The translations under genes and the position numbers were made by a program. A DNA stretch of 64,000 bases from Mesorhizobium_G sp049840935. GTDB taxonomy: Bacteria; Pseudomonadota; Alphaproteobacteria; Rhizobiales; Rhizobiaceae. Of this stretch, positions 7,956 to 16,962 are shown one piece after another (the stretch's first letter is position 1; each line of letters starts with the position of its first letter). Location of the stretch: assembly GCA_049840935.1 (NCBI GenBank), contig JASGJA010000025.1, positions 62,001 through 126,000 on the forward strand. Reading direction: 5' to 3'. Below the pieces are notes generated by a model, which saw only the letters and a list, made by a program, of their open reading frames with translations, was not told the origin of the DNA and searched no databases.

Positions 7956-9903
7956 ATGGGCATTCGCAGCTTCGCTGCGGCTTGTGCCTTGTCCGTTTGG
8001 CAAATCATTACGCACATACCCGATCCGCAATCACCGATCGTTGATTTGCAGCGAGATCGTGCTTACGCAGAGCATTCTGCCGCGTGCTGCGGTAGCGCTT
8101 GTCGCGGGTGCGACACTGGCGCTCTCCGGCCTGCTGCTGCAACGTGTCTTGCGCAATCCGCTCGCCGAGCCATCAACGCTTGGTGTTTCGGCGGGAGCGC
8201 AGTTGGCGATGGCTGCTGCTGCAATATACGCGCCGTCCCTCGCTCAGTTTTCTGTTTCAGTTGTTGCGCTTGCGGGCGGCCTATGCGCGGCGGCTTTGGT
8301 GCTGGCGCTTACGTGGCGGCGGGGACTTGAGCCGGTGTCGGTTGTTCTGGCGGGTATGATGATAGCCCTGACTGCCAATGCCGCTAGCGCGGCCCTTATC
8401 CTAGCAAATGGCGAATATCTGTTCTCGCTCTTTATCTGGGGTGGTGGCTCGCTCGTTCAACAAGGATGGGCCCCGACCTTCTCGCTCGCAATTAGGCTGG
8501 CGCTCGGCTTGGGTGCTGCGCTGCTTCTCTTGCGTCCACTCACTATTGCTGGTCTGGGGGACGGAACCGCCAAAGCACTCGGCATGGCGATCAATGCCAG
8601 TCGTCTGTTGATTATCGTTTTGGCCGTGTGGATGGCAACGTCGGTCGCGGCTGAGGTAGGCGTAATCGGCTTTATTGGTCTGGCTGCTCCGGCGCTTGCG
8701 CGATTGTCGGGCGCGCGAACACTCAAACAACAGATCATCTCAGCTCCGCTGCTCGGCGCTATACTGTTATGGCTTACGGACGGGCTGGTGCAACTACTTG
8801 CCGGAGATGGCGGCGAACGTATACCCACGGGCGCCGCAACGGCGCTGCTTGGTGGGCCGCTGCTCATCTGGCTGCTTCCACGGCTTCGCCTGTTTGAATG
8901 GCCATCCGTCTCGGCGGTTTCTCACCCCACTCGCCGCGCAATCCGCCCCTATCTTCTCATCTGTTTGCTGGCTTTGTTGGTTCTCGCCATCGCCCTCGTC
9001 GGCCTGTTTTTAGGGAAGGGGCCGGATGGCTGGACCATTGCAGCGGGCGACCGGCTTTACGCGTTGATGGATTTGCGCGCGCCTCGATTGGCTATCGCTG
9101 GGGCCGCTGGTGGAATGCTGGCGGCGGCTGGTGTCGTTATCCAGCGCATAACCGGCAATCCTCTCGCCAGCCCGGAAATATTGGGCGTTGGCGCAGGCGC
9201 GGGCGCAGGATTGGCCGCCGTCCTGATCTTGGCGGGCGTTGGGGTAGGGCTCGTCTGGCAGCTTTCCGGTTCGGCGATTGGCGCAATCACCGTCCTGCTC
9301 GTGATCACTGCCATTTCCGCGCGCGGCAGCATGGGGCCTGAGCGGTTTCTTTTTGCTGGCATCGCGATCAACGCGCTGTGCAGTTCTGTTCTGACCGCTG
9401 TCATTGCGCTCGGAAATCAGCAATCGCAAATCCTGCTGCAATGGCTCAGCGGTTCGACAAGCTCCGCCACGTACGCCGACGCGTGGGTTGCGATTGCAGG
9501 GCTCGCGCTTTTCGCATCGCCGCTGTTCCTGGCTGCCCGTTGGCTGGCTCTTTTGCCGCTCGGCTTTTCGGTCAACAAGGCGCTCGGCGTGCCGGTTGCG
9601 CGCGCTCGGTTTTTACTGGTGGTCGTTTCCTCGCTGCTTACCGCCGTTGCGTCCATGTTCGTCGGCCCACTCAGCTTTATCGGTTTGATTGCACCGCATA
9701 TGGCGCGGCTGCTTGGGCTTTCCCGACCTTGGGCGCATCTGGCGGGTTCGCTGCTTCTTGGCTGCGGTTTGATGATGCTCTCCGATTGGCTTGGACGAAT
9801 GGTTGCGTTTCCGTATCAATTACCCGTCGGGCTATTTGCCTCACTGATTGGTGGGCCATACCTGATCTATCTTCTCGCTCGCGGAGTGCCGCGTAATGTC
9901 TAG
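7956..9903 (+). pseudogene. fhuB: FhuB-type double-length iron-siderophore permease, frameshift near its N-terminus
   Basis: This is the inner-membrane permease of the importer, with two homologous halves in one chain of about 650 residues. An ATG at 7956 begins RSFAAACALSVWQIITHIP, the expected first membrane segment. The rest (EIVLTQSILPRAAVALVAG onward) is one frame over. Deleting one C near 8049 joins them. Both halves carry the BtuC-type motif (LLQRVLRNPLAEPSTLGVSAG and VIQRITGNPLASPEILGVGAG) and the EAA-like loops (VGVIGFIGLAAPALARL and VGPLSFIGLIAPHMARLLG). The first membrane segment and following loop look shorter than in E. coli FhuB. The gene ends six bases inside the reductase gene. 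Confidence 0.82.
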
Positions 9904-10951
9904 GGTCGAACGCGACTTCAAGGCGTCAACGGAAATTGCGCTGTCCGCACCGGAAAAGGTGCTCTCGCGGCTTTGCGCGCATTTCCGAGAATTCGGCGAA
10001 GTCACCGGGCAGGGTCGTTGCAGGCGAATCGAAACAGGTTTCGGCACCGCTGACATAGAGGCGCTGGACACCTGCTTGCGCGTCTGCGCGGCAGGTAAGG
10101 ACGAAGTTGCGCTTGCATTCGTCAAACTGGCGCTCGCGGAAAACCTTCTGACCTTCGCGGATGAGTCGCCGCAAATTGTCTGGCACGGTGATGGCGCTGA
10201 GGGCGCGCCGCTTCCTTATTTCCGAGAAATGCGCGTCGAGCGCGTTGCGAACATCACGCCGAACATGCGTCGTGTGACGTTTTCGGGCGACAATCTTGTG
10301 CGCTTCGCGACGGGTGGACTGCATGTCCGGCTGCTCATACCGCGCGATGCGGCAAACAAGCCTGTGTGGCCGGTGATGGGCGCAGATGGTCGCCCAAAAT
10401 GGCCGTGCGGTGAAGACCAGCACGATGTTCGAATTTATACGCTGCGGCGAGTGGATGCTGAACAGTCTGAAGTCGATATTGATTTCGTCATGCATGAAGG
10501 CGCCGATATGCCCGGCGCTAATTTTGCGGCGAATGCTTTGCCCGGTGATGTGGTTGGTATGACCGGCCCCGGCGGCGGTTGCGTTCCAGATGCTGATTGG
10601 TGCCTGCTTGCAGGGGACGAAACGGCTTTGCCCGCGATAGCACGCATATTGGAAGAACTGCCTGCCAGCAGCAGAGCCGTCGTTCGCATCGAGGTTCAAA
10701 ACGAAGCGGAAATTCAGCCGCTGCGATCAAATGCGCAGATCGATGTCCAATGGCTGTTCCGTGATCATGCTTTGCCGATGAGCCTACCGGTTGCCCTGAT
10801 GGCTGTTGATTGGCCATTGGGAAACGGATCAGTCTTTGCGTGGGTGGGCTGTGAGTATCGCGACTTTCTCCGGGTTCGCCGCTACCTTCGCAATGAGCGG
10901 CATTTGAAACGTGAGGAGCATCTAGCCGTCGCCTACTGGCGGCGCATATAG
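9896..10951 (+). CDS. siderophore-interacting FAD/NAD(P)H ferric reductase with N-terminal DUF2218 domain
   Basis: The 351-residue cytosolic protein has two parts. Residues about 1-95 match DUF2218 (FREFGEVTGQGRCRRIETGFG). Residues about 110-351 match the SIP family, with the FAD-binding RIYTLRRVD block, an MTGPGGG loop and LLAGDETALPAIARILEELP for the nucleotide site. Such proteins reduce Fe(III)-siderophores after import and free the iron. The start overlaps fhuB (ATG before its TAG), so reductase and transporter are made together. DUF2218 also occurs as a free-standing protein beside siderophore genes in other bacteria; its role is not established. No frameshift is seen. Confidence 0.88.
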   Translation: MSRVERDFKASTEIALSAPEKVLSRLCAHFREFGEVTGQGRCRRIETGFGTADIEALDTCLRVCAAGKDEVALAFVKLALAENLLTFADESPQIVWHGDGAEGAPLPYFREMRVERVANITPNMRRVTFSGDNLVRFATGGLHVRLLIPRDAANKPVWPVMGADGRPKWPCGEDQHDVRIYTLRRVDAEQSEVDIDFVMHEGADMPGANFAANALPGDVVGMTGPGGGCVPDADWCLLAGDETALPAIARILEELPASSRAVVRIEVQNEAEIQPLRSNAQIDVQWLFRDHALPMSLPVALMAVDWPLGNGSVFAWVGCEYRDFLRVRRYLRNERHLKREEHLAVAYWRRI

Positions 10952-10972
10952 ACCAATATGCCGGTCGGTTCG

Positions 10973-12169
10973 CTATCGAGACAGTGCGTCTGCATAACGT
11001 CGGGCAATTGTTTCGTAGTCCAGCTTTTTCAGGGCGATTGGGCGAATTGCGCGAGCCTCTGCGCGCAGTTTGGCAGGATCTGCGTCAAGCACCTGGCGTA
11101 ACGTTTGGGCTATGGATTCGGGATCGTCTGACGTTGCCAATATACCGAATCCGGTTTTGATAACCTCGATGAACGGCAATCCAAACCGGATAAAATCCGT
11201 GACCTTATTGAACGAGGTTCCATATTTATAGAGCTTGGGGTAATTCCTTCCCCCTGCATATCCAATGTCGGACGCAGCCGTCAGCCAAAGAGCTTCTTCC
11301 TTTGGCACTCTCGGAAAAAACGCAACATTGGATAAGCCCGCCTTGCTTGCTTGCGTCTTCAGACGTTCCGTTTCTCCACCAGAGCCAACAAGCAAAAGAC
11401 CCACGCGGCTATCGTTTTCGAGCAAGGCGAAAGCGTCTATGATCTTATCCAGCGCGTTCGGGATTCCCTGCGAGCCCGGATGGACCATTACCGTGCGACC
11501 TTCGCGTTGCCATTCTTCAATCTGCCCGGCTGCGGCAAGTCCCGCTTGTGTGACTGGGCGGGATGGCTCAGGTCCGGAAAGATCAATTCCGTTCGGCGCG
11601 TAAATGAACTTGCCGGGTTTCAGGCCCTCGCCAACCATATAGGGCTCCGCGTACTCAAGCAGAGACGCCACGATGTCAGCGTGCTTGTAGGCATAGGTTT
11701 GCGCCAGTCCCGCCAAAATTACGATTGGATGCAGATTGGATTTCCCAGCAATTTCGGTAATCGAAAGAGGCCAAAGATCGCGAACTTCAAACGCCAGCTT
11801 CGCTCCATGCTTTTGTGTCAGCTTTTTCGCTGGATAGATCGCGAAAGGATGCGGCGAAGATACGATTATCGCGTCCGGTCGCTCCTCGTTGACCCACAGC
11901 ATGGCGCGACAATAATCAAACATATTCAGAAAGCGCGATACGCCGTTCTCCGAGTATTTGCGAGCAGGGAGCGATAGATAGCGCACGCCATCGATTGTCT
12001 GATCCGTAGGTAGAGGCTGGCCGGAAGTCAAAAGGTGGTGGAAACGCGCAACAAAAATCGTCGTCTTATGACCCATCGATGCCCAGTGGCGGGCAAGGTA
12101 GTAGGAGCGCATCGCAGGTCCGATGCCCGGACCACCAGCATAGTGGTTGAAGTACCAAATGTTCATCAA
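10973..12169 (-). CDS. GT4-family glycosyltransferase (WbuB/PglA-like)
   Basis: This 398-residue cytosolic glycosyltransferase has two Rossmann-like halves. The N-terminus HYAGGPGIGPAMRSYYLAR is typical of WbuB-type enzymes. The donor-binding half contains YAPNGIDLS, VMVHPGSQGIPNALDKII, LLLVGSGGE and PKLYKYGTSFNKVTDFI, which matches the GT4 EX7E region in a degenerate form. It is the last gene of a four-gene leftward cassette for an acetamido-sugar glycan, and probably adds the second sugar to the undecaprenyl-linked residue made by the upstream enzymes. Donor and acceptor are unknown. ATG at 12166 is equally possible as the start. Confidence 0.85.
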   Translation of the reverse strand: MMNIWYFNHYAGGPGIGPAMRSYYLARHWASMGHKTTIFVARFHHLLTSGQPLPTDQTIDGVRYLSLPARKYSENGVSRFLNMFDYCRAMLWVNEERPDAIIVSSPHPFAIYPAKKLTQKHGAKLAFEVRDLWPLSITEIAGKSNLHPIVILAGLAQTYAYKHADIVASLLEYAEPYMVGEGLKPGKFIYAPNGIDLSGPEPSRPVTQAGLAAAGQIEEWQREGRTVMVHPGSQGIPNALDKIIDAFALLENDSRVGLLLVGSGGETERLKTQASKAGLSNVAFFPRVPKEEALWLTAASDIGYAGGRNYPKLYKYGTSFNKVTDFIRFGLPFIEVIKTGFGILATSDDPESIAQTLRQVLDADPAKLRAEARAIRPIALKKLDYETIARRYADALSR

Positions 12170-12223
12170 TAGCCAATCTGGAAAAAGCGAGCGCCACCTC
12201 GATGTCCAACTGTGCTCCTGTAA

Positions 12224-13439
12224 CTAATCGCGTTCTGCCTGTGCAAGTTGCAAAACGGTTGTGATTCCCAAAGATGCCTTTTCTATTTCAGTATTAGTCA
12301 GGGTCGGATGCACCAGAAACATGATGCTTGTTTCCCCGAGTTCGTGCGCAATTGTAAAGGGTTCGGTTGGTCTCCACGGGTGTGCCTTCAAATGCGCGCT
12401 CCAGATAGACTTCCGAGCATGAGCCTTGATAACAAGGAACGCCGAAGTCATTGATTTCTTTTATGATCCTGTCGCGCGACCAGCCATCGCGCAAATTTTC
12501 CGGACGAACGTAGGCATAGAGCTTATAATAGGCATGGTGGGAGTTGTTTCCCATCGAATGCTTATCGGCCAGCGTTGGAACGCGGACAGCCCCATTCTTG
12601 CCGGCAAAACGCGCAAGTGCATCAATGAGAACTTCGGCGTTTGCGGTGCGTGCAGCCTTCCACTTTGGCATTCGCGACAGCTGGATGCGTCCGATTGCAG
12701 CTTGCATTTCCGTCAGACGCCAATTTGTTCCAAAGCTTTCATGGACCCAGCGGAAGCCGGGCGGATGCTTCCGTTCATAAACGGCCTCCCAGCTTTTTCC
12801 GTGATCTTTGAACGACCACATGCGTGACCAGAAATCGCGGTTGTCGGTTGTCACCATGCCGCCTTCGCCGCCGGTCGTGATGATCTTGTCCTGACAGAAA
12901 GACCACGCCCCGATATGCCCTATCGTGCCTACTGACCGGCCCTTATATTGCGCGCCGTGCGCCTGCGCACAGTCCTCGATCACCGTGAATTTGTGCCGCT
13001 GGGCGAGTTCCATGATCGGGTCCATATCGCAGGGCCACCCCGCCAGATGAACGGGTATGACCGCCTTGGTGCGTTCGGTCAGCACCGAGGCAATCGTTTC
13101 GGCGGTGATATTGCCGCTATCCCGGTCTACCTCAGCAAAGACAGGTGTTGCACCGGCATTCACGACACATGAAACCGAAGCCAGGAATGTGCGTGGCGTC
13201 ACGATTACTTCATCGCCCGGCATTATTCCGATGGCGTGCAGCGCCACGTCGAGAGCGAGAGTTCCGTTGCCCAGCGCGATAGCAAATGTGGATCCGGTCC
13301 AATCTGCGAATTCACGCTCGAACTGGCGGCACTCTTCGCCGGTCCAGTAGTTGACCCTATTGGAACGCAACACGTTCGAAACGGCCTCGATCTCTTCGTC
13401 GGTAAACGAGGGCCAGGGCGAGAAAGGTGTGTTGAGCAT
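12224..13439 (-). pseudogene. DegT/DnrJ/EryC1 PLP-dependent sugar aminotransferase (PglE-like), one-base frameshift
   Basis: This enzyme of about 405 residues would make a 4-amino sugar nucleotide from a 4-keto precursor. The PLP lysine is visible in SFCQDKIITTGGEGG (about residues 184-198), and IEDCAQAHGA contributes the cofactor aspartate. The frame breaks near the end: FEGTP is followed out of frame by WRPTEPFTIAHELGETSIMF and a normal C-terminus ending QLAQAERD. One base too many in the GGG at 12378-12380 (CCC on the coding strand) accounts for it. It lies seven bases after the acetyltransferase gene, the usual PglD-PglE pairing. The active site is intact, so a sequence error is quite possible. 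Confidence 0.85.
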
Positions 13440-13446
13440 TGTCGAA

Positions 13447-14061
13447 TTATCTTCTTAAAGCTTGCGCGGGAACGCCCATATAGGTCTGTGCGCCTGCGAG
13501 ATCTGCCACGACCGCCGCGCCAACGCCGACTATAGAATCCGCACCGATTCGTACTCGTTGCCGCACTGAACAGCCCGTCCCGAGCCAAACTCGTTCACCC
13601 GTTTCCACTTCCCCTGACAGGGTTGCGCCCGGCGCAATGTGGTTGGCTAAACCTATCCGGCAATCATGGTCGATGGTTGCGCCGGTGTTCACGATTGTGG
13701 CGCTGCCGATCTTGGCATTGGTCCCTACCACTGCCAGACGACCAACGAATACGCCGTCACCAATCTGTGCATGTCTGCTGATTTGCGCCGAAGGATGAAT
13801 GATGCTGACCTGTTTAAAGCCGTGACGACCTATTTCTTCAAACAGGCGCAGACGAAGCGCATTGTCGCCTACCGCTGCTATTGCGTCAGGCCACTCCTGC
13901 ACGAGTTGCTCCAGAAATGAAAACGGGCCAAGCAGTTGCGGAACTGCTTTGTCAGATGAATCGTCCAGAAACGCAACTTCCTCATAACCTGAATCAAATG
14001 CCACGTCCGCCACGGACCGACCGTGTCCGCCAAAGCCGAGGACAAGAAGCTTTCTGGTCAT
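13447..14061 (-). CDS. PglD/NeuD-type sugar O/N-acetyltransferase
   Basis: This 204-residue protein has an N-terminal Rossmann-like domain (KLLVLGFGGHGRSVADVA). A left-handed beta-helix of hexapeptide repeats follows from about residue 95 (IHPSAQISRHAQIGDGVFVG, then NTGATIDHDCRIGLANHIAPG). HDC contains the catalytic histidine of this family. It ends AQTYMGVPAQAL, the usual C-terminal cap. It would acetylate the amino sugar made by the adjacent aminotransferase using acetyl-CoA, as PglD does in bacillosamine synthesis. The ATG at 14061 was preferred over a TTG at 14094 because family members begin right at the Rossmann strand. Confidence 0.85.
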   Translation of the reverse strand: MTRKLLVLGFGGHGRSVADVAFDSGYEEVAFLDDSSDKAVPQLLGPFSFLEQLVQEWPDAIAAVGDNALRLRLFEEIGRHGFKQVSIIHPSAQISRHAQIGDGVFVGRLAVVGTNAKIGSATIVNTGATIDHDCRIGLANHIAPGATLSGEVETGERVWLGTGCSVRQRVRIGADSIVGVGAAVVADLAGAQTYMGVPAQALRR

Positions 14062-14074
14062 AGGTCGATCTGTA

Positions 14075-14668
14075 TCAGTGGGTGTTGCCTGCAAAAGGTT
14101 TCATCGTGGCTTCTCCCTCGGCCGAAATATCCGAACGCTTCAACACGCGTACGAACGTAAGCGCAAGAATCTTGATATCGAGCCAAAATGATCGATTGTC
14201 GACATACCATACGTCGAGATCGAACTTTTCAGGCCAGGAAATTGCGTTTCGCCCGTTTATCTGTGCCCATCCGGTTATGCCGGGACGTACTTCATGACGT
14301 CGCGCTTGATAGGTGGAGTAGAGGGGAAGATATTCCATGAGCAGGGGGCGAGGGCCCACAAGGCTCATCTCGCCGTTAAGTACATTCCAAAGCTCCGGCA
14401 ATTCATCGAGGCTCGTTGACCTCAAAAAGCGCCCAAAGGCAGTAAGCCGTTCACTGTCAGGCAGAGGTTTGCCAGTTGCATCTCCCGCCGCAATCATTGT
14501 GCGGAATTTCACCAGCTCGAACGGCACACCGTTTAAGCCTGGTCGGATCTGCCGAAAGAAAACCGGGCTTCCGAGTTTCCAGCGCACCAGTGCCGAAACA
14601 ACCAAGAATAAGGGTGATAGGGCAATCAGCGCGACCAGCGCCACCAGAATATCGAAAACGCGTTTCAT
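14075..14668 (-). CDS. undecaprenyl-phosphate sugar-1-phosphate transferase (PglC/WcaJ C-terminal type)
   Basis: The 197-residue protein is a small monotopic phosphoglycosyl transferase. It has a single N-terminal hydrophobic re-entrant helix (ILVALVALIALSPLFLVVSALV), then FFRQIRPG, FELVKFRTM, the catalytic-dyad region RSTSLDELPELWNVLNGEMS with its Asp-Glu pair, the GPRPLL motif and RPGITGWAQINGRN. ATG at 14668 starts directly at KRVFDILVAL, as in the PglC family. It would load the first sugar phosphate onto undecaprenyl phosphate at the inner membrane. It is the first gene of the glycan cassette. A PglF-type dehydratase is not in the window. Confidence 0.9.
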   Translation of the reverse strand: MKRVFDILVALVALIALSPLFLVVSALVRWKLGSPVFFRQIRPGLNGVPFELVKFRTMIAAGDATGKPLPDSERLTAFGRFLRSTSLDELPELWNVLNGEMSLVGPRPLLMEYLPLYSTYQARRHEVRPGITGWAQINGRNAISWPEKFDLDVWYVDNRSFWLDIKILALTFVRVLKRSDISAEGEATMKPFAGNTH

Positions 14669-14754
14669 TAAGCCATTATCGCACCAGTTCCGCTTGGTTG
14701 TTAAAGTTTTTGGCCCCCGTGTGCAACGCGGCAATTGCTGTTTTCTAGTTTGTT

Positions 14755-15147
14755 TTAATGCAGCTGTTTGCTGATGGGCGTAAGCTTGTAATGACTTAGC
14801 CAATTGAGACCGAGGTGGTCTGCTACAACTTGCCAAAGTTCGCCATCGCCCTGCTTTCGGCGATCCATTTCAAGGCGATCCAGCGCTTCCTGTATCTGGG
14901 AAAGCGTGTCCGGCTCCTCGGGCGAAAACGCGATGGATTCCATCGCCCTTACGGCTTCCTCTCCGAGATAATCGTGCGCGGCCTTTATAAGTTTGCTGCC
15001 GACGAATTCCGGGACGTCATTCTTGTCTAAAGGCACCTCAATGGAGATGCGCTTTTGTTGATCCCATGATGCACGCAAACCTTTGCCCTTAAGAGAATAC
15101 ACCAATGCGAAGAGTTGCTGTGCCGACAATTCCCATCCGCGCTTCAT
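14755..15147 (-). CDS. hypothetical protein, 130 residues
   Basis: No known domain is recognised. The ATG at 15147 has GGGAG nine bases upstream and gives a soluble acidic protein with no signal peptide or membrane helix. The first half looks mixed alpha/beta (WELSAQQLFALVYSLKGKGL, RISIEVPLDKNDVPEFVG). The second half is helical with many Glu and Asp (EEAVRAMESIAFSPEEPDTL, QIQEALDRLEMDRRKQGDGE). It is the gene just upstream of the glycan cassette on the same strand, 86 bases from the sugar transferase. Base composition is like its neighbours. It is probably a real gene, but function is unknown. Confidence 0.6.
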   Translation of the reverse strand: MKRGWELSAQQLFALVYSLKGKGLRASWDQQKRISIEVPLDKNDVPEFVGSKLIKAAHDYLGEEAVRAMESIAFSPEEPDTLSQIQEALDRLEMDRRKQGDGELWQVVADHLGLNWLSHYKLTPISKQLH

Positions 15148-15515
15148 GTTGCCCAACTCCCTCACGTGAAGCTGGTCCGTGCGATTTCGAGCAAAGTTGC
15201 ACCGAGGCAAGCCTGTAGAGAGACTCGCCTAACATATTGGCAACTAATGATTTTTCGCGTTGGCCTGCTCGAAAGTCTTCTTACTTTTTCTTTTTGGACC
15301 CGTTCAATGCAAGGACGCGCGAAACTTAACACCCATATTCGGCCTTAATTGTCGAATGCTGAACAATCTCAAAAAAAGTTGCTAAAATTTTGTGCCGCTG
15401 CGCTCAAAACGAAGAACAAGCGAGCGGTCACTCGACCGCTAAGCATCGCGTGGCTCGCTGTCCAGTGCCATTTTCGCAGGCAATTGAATTGTTAGGATCG
15501 AATGCACTCTAGGGC
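15148..15515. other. 368-base noncoding gap between MFS transporter and hypothetical gene
   Basis: No convincing gene is seen on either strand. The right part is A/T-rich (runs such as CTTACTTTTTCTTTTTGG and CAAAAAAAGTTGC) and should contain the promoter of the leftward hypothetical gene. A perfect seven-base stem hairpin at 15423-15440 lies 75 bases after the MFS stop. The long reading frame crossing the region from 15439 belongs to the shadow of the MFS gene. Confidence 0.5.
15423..15440 (-). terminator. possible terminator hairpin of the MFS gene
   Basis: AGCGGTC, loop ACTC, GACCGCT form a perfect stem. In the leftward direction it is followed by the T-rich CTTGTTCTTCGTTTTG. It is positioned 75 bases after the transporter stop codon. 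The T tract is interrupted, so termination strength is uncertain. Confidence 0.35.
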
Positions 15516-16808
15516 TTATTGCCTGTCCGAATCTTGCACAAATTTCCAGGTAGCAAAAAGGGCCGCGAGTGAAGCAATGAGCAGGGCGATCGGAACAACG
15601 CCCATGCTGACATGGAGACCCACTGCACGGAAAGCTTCTTCCATCGCGGGAGCACTCGCAGCGATTTGAGCGCGTATGGCAAAGTGGTCTGAGATCAGTC
15701 CGACGGTCAACGGCCCGAGCGTTCCTCCGATCAACGTCGAAAGTGAAATGAACAACGACATTGATGTCGCTCGCAACTCTGCGGGAACTACATCGTGCAC
15801 AGCGGGATATAGACAAATGAAGAAAGGAAAATGCAGCAGCCAACCTGCGGCGTATACAGCAACAAAGAGTTGCACCAGTTCCATGTCTATCGTCAATGCA
15901 GTGGCGGTCAGGCAGGCGGCCCCGAAGAAGCTGACTGCGGCCATAAGAACCCGGCCCCTGCGATACGCGGATTGCAAATAATCTGCAAGCCAACCGCCCA
16001 TTGTCAGCCCGACAAGTCCAGTACCCCCGACAATTATTCCCGTATACATTCCCGCTTGTTGAAGGCTGACCCCGAAATAGCGCTGCAAAAGCGGAACCAT
16101 AAATGCGTTCGTCGCATATATCGCAAAGGCGCAAGCGGTTGCAGCTATCGTCAAGAACCAGAAAGTCGGCGTGCTGAAGATGGTTTTGAACGGCGCCTTG
16201 ATAGTCAAGCTTTCGGGTGCTGGAGCGCCGGGAATCGATCCACCGAGCGAGAAAATAAACGCGGCAAGAACTAAGCCTGGTGCGAATGAGAGGAGGAATG
16301 GCGCGCGCCAACTACCGAAATATTCAACGATTGAGCCGACCGTAGAATATGAGAGAAGCAGACCAAGCGGTATTCCCAACATAAATATACCTGTTGGTTT
16401 GGCCCTTTGCTCTGACGGGAAAAGTCCGCTGATTACGGAAGTGGCAGATGGCGACAGGCTGGCCTCTCCAATCCCGACGCCGATGCGCGTGACAAGAAAG
16501 CTCGTGAAGCTCCACGCAAGGCCGCTTAGCCCGGAAAACAGACTCCAGAAAAGCATCCCCGACCCCATTAACCGAATACGTGAGTGCATGTCGGCGAGCC
16601 GCCCCAAAGGAATGCCGGCTATGGCAAAGACAAGCGTGAACGCTGATGCGATAAAGCCGAGCTGAAGGTCGCTTAGCGACCATTCATGCCTGATCGGTTC
16701 CATCAAGATTCCGGGTAGAGCGCGATCGAATATGTTAAGCAGGTTTGCCAAAAACAATACTATCAGAATATGTCTCGCGCTGGTGGCGCGACTATCTATA
16801 GCGGCCAT
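15516..16808 (-). CDS. MFS transporter, spinster-like
   Basis: The 430-residue inner-membrane protein has twelve predicted membrane segments. Typical MFS motifs are present: loop 2-3 motif GRLADMHSRIRLMGSG (about residues 69-84), RIGVGIGEASLSPSATSVIS in helix 4 to 5, and a second-half GGWLADYLQSAYRRGR. The GIGEA motif and ANLLNIFDRALPGI near the N-terminus are characteristic of spinster/hexuronate-like MFS proteins. The substrate cannot be inferred. It stands alone between the Crp-type regulator and a long noncoding gap. The Crp-type gene next to it is on the same strand 154 bases upstream and could control it. Confidence 0.85.
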   Translation of the reverse strand: MAAIDSRATSARHILIVLFLANLLNIFDRALPGILMEPIRHEWSLSDLQLGFIASAFTLVFAIAGIPLGRLADMHSRIRLMGSGMLFWSLFSGLSGLAWSFTSFLVTRIGVGIGEASLSPSATSVISGLFPSEQRAKPTGIFMLGIPLGLLLSYSTVGSIVEYFGSWRAPFLLSFAPGLVLAAFIFSLGGSIPGAPAPESLTIKAPFKTIFSTPTFWFLTIAATACAFAIYATNAFMVPLLQRYFGVSLQQAGMYTGIIVGGTGLVGLTMGGWLADYLQSAYRRGRVLMAAVSFFGAACLTATALTIDMELVQLFVAVYAAGWLLHFPFFICLYPAVHDVVPAELRATSMSLFISLSTLIGGTLGPLTVGLISDHFAIRAQIAASAPAMEEAFRAVGLHVSMGVVPIALLIASLAALFATWKFVQDSDRQ

Positions 16809-16962
16809 ATGTCAGGCGCCCCTTGAGCGTGAAAAAATCGTAAAACTGTAGGGACTGCAGAAGGCCACTATTCAAGCGCTCATTCTATAAGATTAGCAAG
16901 CGACATTTTTAAGCTCTTGCTGTAAGCGGCCTGTTTGGTCGGTGGGTGCGTGTGGCCTTAAT

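Noticed and set aside
7047..8330. Apparent 427-residue fusion of FhuD with the start of FhuB
   Set aside because: The fusion arises from two one-base insertions; restoring them gives a normal FhuD stop at 7927-7929 and a separate FhuB start at 7956.
15439..16311. 290-residue leftward frame overlapping the MFS gene
   Set aside because: Same strand, other frame, and rich in Arg, Cys and Ser as expected for a shadow; the MFS frame is clearly the coding one.
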